This document shows positions 55,489 to 64,000 of a DNA stretch of 64,000 bases, one piece after another (the stretch's first letter is position 1; every line of letters begins with the position of its first letter). The stretch spans positions 31,000,501 through 31,064,500 of the forward strand of contig NC_070614.1 of NCBI RefSeq assembly GCF_027172205.1, given 5' to 3'. The notes below the pieces were generated by a model. That model did not search any database. It saw only the letters and a list, made by a program, of their open reading frames with translations, and had not been told where the DNA came from. The position numbers were made by a program, and so were the translations under genes. This DNA comes from Podarcis raffonei. Lineage: Eukaryota > Chordata > Lepidosauria > Squamata > Lacertidae.

Positions 55489-55690
55489 ATGAAGAATGAG
55501 GCCAGGGAGAGGCTGGCACTGCAGCAAAAGGCTGCTGAACACGCCCCCTCCACGGCACCTGGTTGGGTGGCCATCGGGGGGGCGTGAGTGCCAGCCAGGT
55601 GAGCTGGAGGCAGGGGCAACGCCCCCTGCTGGGCGGTGCTCGGGCTCCCGCCCACAACCACTCCCCTCTCTTTCAGGGAGGAGAGTCTTT
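55489..55690 (-). repeat. Ngaro repeat A1
   Basis: 202 bases matching A2 at 50836-51037. Element 5' border at 55690; the flanking base after TTT is C, not G. Confidence 0.9.
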
Positions 55691-56395
55691 CACGGAGAGG
55701 ACATTCCAGAAAGGAATACACAACCACAAAAAAGGCCCCTTCTTGCACCACTGCATCATACAATGGAATTACAAGAAGGTCTCTCCTGACAGTTTTAAAG
55801 TATTTCTTTGTGATATTGTCCTTTATATCATTGAATTTTATTTTTACTTGTAAGCCACCTTTAGAACAATTTGTATTGTTAAAAGTGAAGTATAAAGCAG
55901 TTATGAATAAATGAATGAATGGTATTAGAAGGCTTTGATGCTGCAGTTCCCAACTTCAACTCAAGTTGTTTCATAATTAATTGCCCATTGGGGACCAGCA
56001 TCTGTCCAACACACTTTGCATTACTCAATTAGTTTTTCTGGGAGGAATTCAGATGTTCTTAAATGTCTTCTGTGTTGAAACAAATTTTCTTTCTGCAGCA
56101 GGGTTGCTCCTGTGAAGGTAAGAAGTGGTGGGAGGAATGAGATGGGATTTAACTGAGAGAACTTTATTCTTCTTACTTTTTTAAAATAGTTGCTGCTTTC
56201 TAGTTCGAACTAGAATAATATCTGAAAAGCTTTTATTACTGTGCATTTTACACACATACACAGTATGTTCTCAAACTGTAGTGGGTTGTTCCAGCAGTAA
56301 GCAGTCAAAAAGCATTCTGTGGACACTGAACATGCTTAGTCTTCACTGGGCAGTTTTACACAAACACACACGACACCCCCCTTCTGATTCCTTCC

Positions 56396-56437
56396 GATAG
56401 ATAGATAGATATGTAGATAGATATAGATAGATAGATG
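56396..56437. repeat. (GATA)n microsatellite
   Basis: Imperfect GATA array. Confidence 0.92.
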
Positions 56438-56577
56438 TGTCCAGCCTTCCATGATGTCTTGGCAATGAAGAAGCTCCATGGATATGTTTGCCCACATTTG
56501 TGCCTCCTGCCCCACCCCCACTCACCCAAAAATGCTTAAAAAAGAAGGTTGTGTTTTTTTCTAAGTAGTTCCTGTAG

Positions 56578-56618
56578 ATGAGTGAGTGAGTGAGTGAGTG
56601 AGTGAGTGAGTGAGTGAG
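56578..56618. repeat. (GTGA)n microsatellite
   Basis: Ten nearly perfect tetranucleotide units. Confidence 0.95.
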
Positions 56619-58015
56619 ATGGATAGACAGAGACAAAGAGTTTGGAAAACACACAGCACTACTGTGGCCCATACAATATACTGCCACCAGTATTTTAGAA
56701 CACTGTTGCCATCAAAATCAGGCACCTACAATTTTGATATTTAACTGTGTCCTGAAAATGTTTTTGTTTCACCAAACGTTTTTAGAGACTTGATTGTATT
56801 TGTTATTAGTAACTCAGATCTGATTTTTTTGCTGTTTTGTTTAAATTATTTTATTCTATTATTGGAGTAAACCAGAATAATATTTTACCTATTAGTTGGA
56901 GGCTTATAAATACTGTTATAAAGGTAACAATCTAACCTCAGTCCTAATGTTCATATTGTAAATTATCTCATGCTTGCCATATCACTTATGTTTCAGGCTT
57001 TTTTCTAAGTGGTATGTATATGCTCCAAGGGATATCCACTTCTTTTTACCTGGTCAACATTTTTTTTTTAACACACAACAAATCCTCCAGTGGGGGCTGT
57101 GTGATGATAGCCTTGCATTGTTATGTATTGAGGAAAATACTAAAGTTGTGGCAGTGCTTTTTCTCAGTTAGAGAGCGCCAGAGTGCAGTTCTGGCACCTC
57201 CCAGGTACTGGTGCAACTTCAGGCCGGCGCTCCTCCCTCCCACTTTGTGCTGTTATGTACTTCTGAGAAGCCCAAAACGAACATTTCAACTCAAAACAGA
57301 AGTTGGCCAGCGTGTGCGAGTCTACACTTCTTCTTCTTCTAGATCTATGACTCTACCTAGCTCTTAGCCACTCCTAGCCATGTTTGGTCAAGCTTTGGGG
57401 CTGCACCAATTTGTATTTCCTTTTCTTCAGTCTGTCTCCTGTGTAGCAGCTTTCCAGCCACACACTATTGTAAGTGTGTGCGTTTGTGCAAGGGCCCTTC
57501 CAAGCTGCCCCAGCCATCTGCCTGAATCTATGAGAACAATGGAGTTGGAGGCGCATTTAATTAATCAGTGCCAGAACCAGGAGTGATCCACATATCAGCT
57601 AGGGAGAGAGCTTGCTGTAGTTTTTAGCACCTCTATGGGTAGTGAATGCAGCTGTTGTCAAACCAGCATCTGTTTAGGGCTGCCCCATGTTGCACAATGT
57701 CATGGTTAGTTCCAGCACCTATTTTTCTTTTAAAAAACACACTAAGTAGTGGTAAAATGGCTCTAGGAATTGGGGGAGAGAAGGATGAGTTATTAGTGTC
57801 ATGAATGCTAACCGATAAATTCTATCCTTCCTAATTCAAATTAATACTTTTCAAATGTTTTTATTGATTTTCTTCCTAAAGGTTAAATAATAATACATAT
57901 ACAAGAGCAAACGAAACCATCCCATTTTCTATTTTTTCTTTCTTTTTAGAGTCCACACTGAACTTTTCTCACAGCGAGTCTGTTCTCATTCTCTTAGCAC
58001 AAAAAAAGTATCTCC

Positions 58016-58954
58016 ATGATGGGACAATACAATCAGACAAATGTCAAAGAGTTTGTTTTTATGGGATTCTCCAGGGATCGAAACCTAAATTTGTGTCTCT
58101 TTGTAGTGTTTCTCTCCATGTACCTTGTCACCCTGACAGGCAACACACTAATCATTGTGGCTATCCGTATTGACCCACGGCTCAGCACCCCCATGTACTT
58201 TTTCCTAAGCAATTTGTCTTTCCTGGACATCTGTTATACAACTAGTGTGGTGCCCCAGCTGTTGCTCCATTCCCTGACTAGTCACAAGGTCATCTCTTTC
58301 AGTCGTTGCATGGCTCAGCTCTACATCTCTTTGTCCCTGGGTGGTATTGAGTTTATCCTGCTAGCAGCCATGGCCTATGACAGATATGTGGCTGTCTGCT
58401 ATCCCTTGCATTACATGACGATAATGAGCAGACGAGTGTATATTCAGATGGCAATGGCTTCTTGGATGGGTGGCTTCCTCAATGCTCTGGTGCAGACGGT
58501 ATTTACCATGCACCTTCAGTTCTGTAGCTTCAACACCATCAACCATTTTGCCTGCGAACTCCTGGCTGTTATCAAAGTGGCTTGCTCCAACACTTTTGTC
58601 AATGAGATTGTGATTATAGTGGCAGGAGTCATTGTCCTGTTGATTCCCTGTGGGGTTGTGCTTCTCTCCTATGTCTATATAATCCGTGCCATCTTACGAA
58701 TTCGCTCTTCAGAAGGTCGGCAGAGAGCCTTCTCTACATGTACCTCGCATCTGACTGTGGTCACTCTCTGCTATGGCACAGCAATCTTTGCTTACATGAG
58801 TCCCAAAGCCAACACTTCACCCAACCAAGACAAGATGGTATCAATATTCTATGCAGTGGTTACTCCCATGCTCAACCCTATCATATACAGTCTAAGGAAC
58901 AAGGAAGTAAAAGGAGCCCTTTCTAAAGCGGTAAGGAAAAGTATCACCACTTAA
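58016..58954 (+). CDS. Olfactory receptor, family 2/13-like, intact
   Basis: A 312-residue class II OR. Two ATGs are adjacent (58016 and 58019); the first is taken. NQT glycosylation site at 6-8; GNTLII in TM1; PMYFFLSNLSFLDICYTTSVVP; MAYDRYVAVCYPLHY; EL2 QFCSFNTINHFACELLAVIK; RAFSTCTSHLTVV; NPIIYSLRN; basic C-terminus. Splice acceptor AG at 57948-57949 is 66 nt upstream, a longer leader than in the array genes. Family by motif recognition only. Confidence 0.95.
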   Translation: MMGQYNQTNVKEFVFMGFSRDRNLNLCLFVVFLSMYLVTLTGNTLIIVAIRIDPRLSTPMYFFLSNLSFLDICYTTSVVPQLLLHSLTSHKVISFSRCMAQLYISLSLGGIEFILLAAMAYDRYVAVCYPLHYMTIMSRRVYIQMAMASWMGGFLNALVQTVFTMHLQFCSFNTINHFACELLAVIKVACSNTFVNEIVIIVAGVIVLLIPCGVVLLSYVYIIRAILRIRSSEGRQRAFSTCTSHLTVVTLCYGTAIFAYMSPKANTSPNQDKMVSIFYAVVTPMLNPIIYSLRNKEVKGALSKAVRKSITT

Positions 58955-59592
58955 AGACATTGACCCATTTTTGGATTGTAAAAGGTCTTAAAGTGCATAG
59001 TACATAGTACATAGGGCTGAGGGTTGATTGCCTTATGCATTCCTATCACTAAGGCTGCAATTGTATGCACACTTATTACCAAGCAAATCTTATTCAAAAC
59101 AGTGTGTCTTACTTCAGAGTAAATCTGCATAGGACTGTGGTGTTAATTATTCAGCACTTGATGATTAACAGCTGGACGGGTTGACTGAGTCCACAAGAAG
59201 AGGATTGAATCCTGATTTTTTTAAAAAAAATCCATAGATTCCCCCCACCTTTCCCCGCTATCATGCTCATACCATAAGTTTGGTTCGGGTGCCCCTGTGC
59301 AATGTGAGATGGGATGGGTGGAGCTGCTGAAGTGGAACTTCAGTTAACTTTCTTAAGTAAACTTATTTTAGGATTCAGATCTTTGTGTTTTGTGGTGATA
59401 TGAGTGCTCTTTGTGTGGTGTTATATCTGTGGTGTCTGATTCACATATGCAGCCTATCAGTTACTTTCCACTCAAGTGAGAAACTTGCAAGTTTGAACCT
59501 GATCCTAGATCCAGCCTGCTGCTTAGCCTGGACACAGATTGGGTAGTCTCTTGGTTGCCAAGCAAGCACTGTACAGAAGCAGAAGAAGGGAC
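58955..59592. other. 3' flank of OR 58016
   Basis: No gene seen. A short palindromic repeat lies at 59052-59146. Confidence 0.5.
59052..59146. repeat. Short palindromic interspersed repeat (MITE-like), copy 2
   Basis: Starts ctgcaattgtatgcacacttа-like and ends with the inverted pattern ctgcataggactgtgg. Related to 37706-37795. Confidence 0.5.
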
Positions 59593-60202
59593 TTACAAGT
59601 GGGAATGGGTGCATTGTAATTTAGCAACTCTCATGAATTTATGTGTGTCAGAGACAGTCAAGGTTCCAATTCGAGAGGAGGTTGCTAGTGTTAAAGTAGT
59701 GCCCCTACCTAATTGATCGGTTTTGGACAAACGAATTTTGAGTTGCACACTGCAGTGGCAAAAGCTTATATCCATGACCGTCAAGCCCATGTGAGGTGAT
59801 GACGGTGGACCCTCGATGGACTCCCCAATCTGGAGTGCACCAAAGAAGGCCAAAGAAAAGGCGGCCTGGAAAAGTTTTACAGTGTTACCTCGGGTTAAAT
59901 ACTTAATTCATTCCGGAGGTCCGTTCTTAACCTGAAACTGTTTTTAACCTGAAGCACCACTTTAGCTAATGGGCCCTCCTGCTGCTGCCAGAGCACGATT
60001 TCTGTTCCTATCCTGAAGCAAAGTTCTTAACCCGAGGTACTATTTCTGGGTTAGCGGAGTCTGTAACCTGAAGCGTATGTAACCTGAGGTACCACTGTAC
60101 TTCAAAGCTGGACCAGCATATACTGGGGAGAATACCCCATATCAGCCTTAGTGTTTCTATGGTAATTGGCTTTCTCTTGTCAGGGGTAGGCAGTGTGTGC
60201 AA
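59593..60202 (-). mobile_element. Second tyrosine-recombinase retrotransposon relic
   Basis: Minus-strand pieces resemble the recombinase at 52.1-52.7 kb: RKPITIETLRLIW and SICWSSFEV near 60.1 kb, and IRLSKTDQLGRGTTLTL near 59.7 kb. Only the recombinase region is recognisable, with several breaks. A TA-flanked MITE occupies 59880-60097 between them. A fossil, clearly older than the 50 kb element. Confidence 0.75.
59880..60097 (-). mobile_element. TA-flanked MITE, copy 2, inside recombinase relic
   Basis: Reverse-oriented relative of 43722-43954: cagtgttacctcgggtta at the left and cctgaggtaccactg at the right, with TA at 59878-59879 and 60098-60099. 218 bp, no ORF. Confidence 0.9.
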
Positions 60203-61752
60203 TGCCAGCCCACAATTAACTTCCTCACATGAAAAGTGTTACAAGGGTTGGACTGCTGGCTCCACCTCCTATTTATGCATCACAAGCGCACCAATGAGAA
60301 GCCTGCCCATTTGTGGTCTGCTCAGCTGGCCCTACCTCCAACAAGGCTCTGATAGATTAAACTGGGGTTTGGCGGGAACCCCCAATGGCTGACAAAAGGG
60401 AGGAGGGCCAGCCCAAGCAGATGCTGAGTCCCATGAGGCCCGGGGGTGCTGTACGCGGCCCTGCAGAGGGCGCCCACATATGGAAGTGTGAGTGCTCATT
60501 GTAATTTAGAAAATCAGTTCCTATTCTATTCAGTCCTGAGCTGTTTGTTTGGGCCTCGCTGGGTGAGAGGGGATTGCAGGCGGAGAGAGAAAAATGAATA
60601 TTAATGTATTTCCAACCACCCTAAATCTTTCTACTCTTGCACAAAAAGACTTGTGGTTTGGGACTGATTGTACACTTGTTATAAATTGTATGTTGGGTAT
60701 TGAAGAGTGGGAAAGGAGGAAACTATATTTGTACCTTTCATCCCTCCTGGAATCACCTTGCACAGTGCAGGGATTGCACTGACGGTGCCCAGCTGCCCTA
60801 ATCTACCATCCAGTAAATAGAAAAATAAAGACATTACTAAAAACTTAACATGGGTTGGGAAACTAATGCACTCCAGAGACTGACGGATTCCAGTCCCCAC
60901 ACACTATTGCATGTTGTATAGCTGGGAATTTTGCTGAGTATACATAAATCATTGCCATGTTTCTTTTTTCCAACTATGAGGTCTAGAACCACCCAAATTT
61001 TGTAACGGATGATCATCATGACAATAACATTCCACTTATTTACACTTAGTAAGCAGAAAAGGGTTGAAGGGAGATATGCAATATCCCTTCACAATCACAA
61101 CACTTGAGATTGGTTTTGTGGTGGCATTGTAATTTCCTCAACATGTTTTAAATATGTATTTTTCCTTATGTTGAAGAAGCATTGTTTTAAATGCCATATG
61201 CTGTGAAATCAGCATGATCGCCAAGTACTGAGGCTGTCTGGAAGTGACCTAAGTGTTGGAAGAACACATTCCTTGGCATGTGACATGGCGTTGCCACCAA
61301 ACAGGGCTTCCAACCTGTGTGAGTGTGCTTAGATACACATTTCTTTTCTTTGGAGTTGACTGCAGGAACACACTGTTGTGTGTGCAATTGTCGCAAATAG
61401 TGTGAGGTGGCCTTGAACAAGTCAGGGAAGATGTAGACATAAAAAGGTGTTATGCATGAGGTGCTGGGAGTTTTTATTCTTAATTTTACTTCCCTGTCCC
61501 CCATTGGATCCTAAGAAACATTGCATTGAAACACAAATTTGCAGATGGGGAGAGCACTGTTGCACTCAGTTTCTTCTTGAAGGCCCCCCCAAGGACATCT
61601 GGCTGGCCACTATGGGAGCAGGATGCTGGCTAGGTGGGTCTTTGATCCAATCCAGCAGCACTCTTATTTTGTTCTTTTTGTTGTTGTTGTTAAGAAACAC
61701 TTCAAGGCATCACTTTGGAACACAACTCCCCACACATGTACACTTAACGTAT
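60203..61752. other. Intergenic DNA
   Basis: No gene seen. 60203-60480 is GC-richer and may be part of the recombinase element's interior or another repeat. The rest is unremarkable. Confidence 0.5.
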
Positions 61753-61990
61753 CACCATAAGAATAGTCTACTAATGGCTAATCTTGTCCAGCAACTTGTT
61801 CTTACAGTGACCAACAAAATGCCTTTGGAAAGCCCCAAAGTGGGCCTGACTACAATAGCACTCTCCCCACAACAACTGGTATTCAGGGACATAAAGCCTC
61901 CATCAGTGGGGTTAAAACAAAACCCTTGCTACTAGTAGACATTTGTGCTCCCTGAATTTGTATAAACCTCCATTAAATCCACTTCCAGCT
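61753..61990 (+). repeat. Reptile interspersed repeat, decayed copy 2
   Basis: Shares cttgttcttacagtgaccaac, aaaatgcctttggaaagc and agcactctcccca patterns with 39225-39540. Confidence 0.6.
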
Positions 61991-62232
61991 TTCGGGAACA
62001 ATCCTCCCGAAAGCCTCTGACACAAGCCCCATTGGAACGGTACAAGTGCTTTACTGAAGAGTGAACTACTGCTGGATTGTATTATGGATATTTTCATCCA
62101 ATAAGAAATTTAAATCATCATCAGCCGCCACCCCACTGACTGGGGCTGGATCTAGACACATCAAAGATGCATTTCAGTTTAAAGTGTAAATTTAAAGAGG
62201 GAAAACAGAGAAAAATGGGACTCCACATTATA

Positions 62233-62592
62233 GGTAAAAATAAAGAACCCCTGGATGGTTAAGTCCAGTCAGAGGTGACTGTGGGGTTGTGGCATTCATC
62301 TCACTTTAAGCTGAGGGAACTGGTGTTTGTCCACAGAGAGCTTTCCGAGTCATGTGGCCAGCCTGACTAAACCACTTCTGGTGCAACGGAACACCATGAC
62401 AGAAACCAGAGCAAACTGAAATGCTGTTTATCTTCCCGCTGCAGCAGTACCTATTTATCTACTTGCACTGACATGCTTTCGAACTGCTAGGTTGGCAGGA
62501 GCTGGGACAGAGCAACGGGAGCTGACTCCGTCGCAGGGATTCGAACTGCCTACCTTCTGATCGGCAAGCCCAAGAGGCTCAGTGGTTTAGAC
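62233..62592 (-). mobile_element. Sauria SINE
   Basis: Minus-oriented copy: head with box-B-like ggcagttcgaatccctgcg near 62530-62550, body aagtagataaataggtac near 62450-62466, tail toward 62233. More diverged than the copies in the OR array. Confidence 0.9.
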
Positions 62593-62953
62593 CTTTATAC
62601 AATGTTATATCACATATACAACACATATGAATCACCTTTTCTTTATGAGTCTAGCTGAGTCCTGAATTGCCCCAACAAATTACAAAGCCACAGTAAAACA
62701 TCACACATATAAAACGTCATCATATAGGGCTGCCAGTATATAATGGTTAGAGTATCAGGAAAGACAGATTTGGGTACCACATAAAAATGCTACCTTTAAA
62801 GATCTATTTGTTACTCCAACACCAAACACTACTTGGTCCCAACAGTTGCTGTAAGTATCTTCTGTGACATTTATTAGCAATGGATTCAATGGTGTCAATG
62901 AAGTGGCTTTAGACACCAAATGTACACACACACAGCCTTTCCAAAGGTGAGAT

Positions 62954-63883
62954 TCAGTTGACTTTCCCCATGACTTTAAGCAAAGCCCCTTTAACATCCT
63001 TGTTCCTCAGGCTGTAAATGACAGGGTTCAGCATCGGGGAGAAAAGAATATAGAAAATGGAAGCTTTCTTCTCCTGCTCCATAGCATGTTCAGACTGAGG
63101 CTGCAAGTAAGTGAAGCTGATGGTGGTGTAGAACAATGTCACAACAGTGAGGTGGGTAACACAAGTGGAGAAAGCTCGTTGCCGTCCCCTTGCTGAGTTT
63201 ATGTTGAACACCACCCTGGCAATGTGGATGTAGGAGATCACTATAAAAGTGAAAGGCAACATGAGCACAATGACACTCAGGGCAAAGATGAGGACTTTTA
63301 CTATGTAGGTGTCCATGCAAGCCAGCTGCAACACAGCAGGCTCCTCACAAAAGAAATGGTTGATTTCGTTGGGTCCACAGAAGGGAAAATTTATGGTGAT
63401 AACTGTCAGTGCTGCAGCATTGAAGAAGCCTCCTAACCAACAGGCTCCTGCCATCTGGATACACACTTGCATCCTCATGATGGTTGGGTACCGCAGTGGT
63501 TGACATATGGCCACATAACGATCATATGCCATGAGAGCCAGGATGAAGCACTCAGTCATCCCACAGAACAGCATCAGGATGAGCTGAGCCATGCATCTGT
63601 TGAAAGAGATATTATTGGTTCTGGAGGCCATATGGAACAGCATCTGGGGGAAGATGATTTGTGTGCCTAATATGTCTAAGAAAGAAAGGTTAGCAATGAA
63701 AAAGTACATGCCTGTATGAAGGCGGGAGTCAACCCAGATCAAGAAGATGATGAGGCTGTTGCCAAATAAAGTGATGAGATATATGACTAGGCACAGTGTC
63801 AATAGGATACGTTGCAATGTTGGATGACTGGTGAAGCCAAGAAGAATGAATTCCTTCACGGAGGTCTCATTCTGAATCCACAT
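62954..63883 (-). CDS. Olfactory receptor, family 13/2-like, intact
   Basis: A 309-residue class II OR on the minus strand. The start at 63883 (MWIQNETSVKEF) is preferred over longer upstream readings because the OR N-terminus with its NET glycosylation site (5-7) begins there. A splice acceptor reads tatcattgcag just upstream on the minus strand (plus-strand CT at 63903-63904), so anything further 5' is intron. GN in TM1; HTGMYFFIANLSFLDI (Gly for Pro in PMYFFL); MAYDRYVAICQPLRY; EL2 FCGPNEINHFFCEEPAVLQL; RAFSTCVTHLTVV; NPVIYSLRN; short C-terminus. Intact. Confidence 0.95.
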   Translation of the reverse strand: MWIQNETSVKEFILLGFTSHPTLQRILLTLCLVIYLITLFGNSLIIFLIWVDSRLHTGMYFFIANLSFLDILGTQIIFPQMLFHMASRTNNISFNRCMAQLILMLFCGMTECFILALMAYDRYVAICQPLRYPTIMRMQVCIQMAGACWLGGFFNAAALTVITINFPFCGPNEINHFFCEEPAVLQLACMDTYIVKVLIFALSVIVLMLPFTFIVISYIHIARVVFNINSARGRQRAFSTCVTHLTVVTLFYTTISFTYLQPQSEHAMEQEKKASIFYILFSPMLNPVIYSLRNKDVKGALLKVMGKVN

Positions 63884-64000
63884 ATCACCCAAAAGACTCC
63901 ACCTGCAATGATAAGTGTATCTATAACTGGTGTCCTGATTGAAATGCCATATCATTAAGCAATCACTCGAACATGTTGATGCCACCTAGCTTTAATATGA

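Larger units (their letters stand above)
50280..55690 (-). mobile_element. Ngaro/DIRS-type tyrosine-recombinase retrotransposon, broken
   Basis: Minus-strand element with split direct repeats in the Ngaro layout: A1 (55489-55690), interior, B1 (51039-51397), A2 (50836-51037), B2 (50280-50638). Both repeat pairs look identical by eye. Domains on the minus strand: end of reverse transcriptase with RNase H, tyrosine recombinase, then an SGNH-hydrolase-like region, as reported for vertebrate Ngaro elements. There are no target duplications of LTR type; TTT(G) occurs at each repeat border, fitting recombinase integration at a short core. Most of gag and reverse transcriptase are absent, part of the interior is duplicated, and there are many breaks. 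A fossil copy, but the repeats look young. Confidence 0.85.
55691..58015. other. Intergenic DNA upstream of OR 58016
   Basis: No gene seen. (GATA)n at 56396-56437 and (GTGA)n at 56578-56618. About 57160-57590 looks like an old reptile repeat I cannot name. A pyrimidine tract ending in AG at 57948-57949 is the likely splice acceptor for the next OR. Confidence 0.55.

Noticed and set aside
56578-56618. Regular repeats as a possible CRISPR array
   Set aside because: Simple 4-bp microsatellite with no spacers, in a vertebrate genome.
63884-63985. N-terminal extension of the minus-strand OR
   Set aside because: It would start at GTG, crosses a good splice acceptor, and adds residues no OR has.

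Overview
The window is squamate (lizard-like) nuclear DNA. The evidence is single-exon tetrapod olfactory receptor (OR) genes, Sauria-type tRNA SINEs, BovB, L1 and CR1 LINEs, a Ty1/copia element with short LTRs, and lizard-style DNA transposons, all in AT-rich intergenic DNA with microsatellites. No bacterial features, RNA genes or CRISPR arrays are present. The only genes supported are ORs: eight intact reading frames (9015, 15503, 22877, 29971, 38202 and 58016 on +; 43125 and 63883 on -) and six broken or truncated OR copies.

Region by region: 1-6150 is the 3' part of a decayed L1 that landed in an OR pseudogene. It carries a 1.1 kb non-autonomous retroposon and a Sauria SINE. The OR pseudogene resumes at 6152 and is cut again by a BovB copy with an inverted copy of its own flank. 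From about 6.1 to 25.7 kb lies a three-unit tandem array (units end near 10.89, 18.58 and 25.66 kb). Each unit holds a broken type-A OR, an intact family-10-like OR, and a decayed type-G OR. Unit junctions join the 3' tail of a type-G OR to the middle of a type-A OR, so the duplication itself explains why the type-A copies lack their 5' ends. A more diverged relative (29971) follows. 31831-37131 is a nearly full-length Ty1/copia fossil with 5-bp target duplications.

From 38 to 64 kb four ORs of other subfamilies are spaced widely (38.2, 43.1, 58.0 and 63.9 kb). Between them is a dense layer of transposons: CR1 ends, SINEs, TA-flanked MITEs, hAT elements (one holding a solo LTR), and a tyrosine-recombinase retrotransposon of Ngaro/DIRS type (50280-55690) with its diagnostic split direct repeats. 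A second tyrosine-recombinase relic at 59.6-60.2 kb is cut by a MITE. A solo terminal unit related to the 50 kb element sits in the middle unit of the OR array.

The ORs would act singly, one allele per olfactory neuron, as odorant GPCRs. The family-10-like array shows duplication, truncation and an apparent conversion tract, the usual birth-and-death pattern of OR clusters. I found no convincing new biological system. The most informative items are the duplication breakpoint inside OR genes, the conversion tract in the 9015 gene, the BovB snap-back insertion, and the Ngaro-like element with identical terminal repeats but a chimeric interior.
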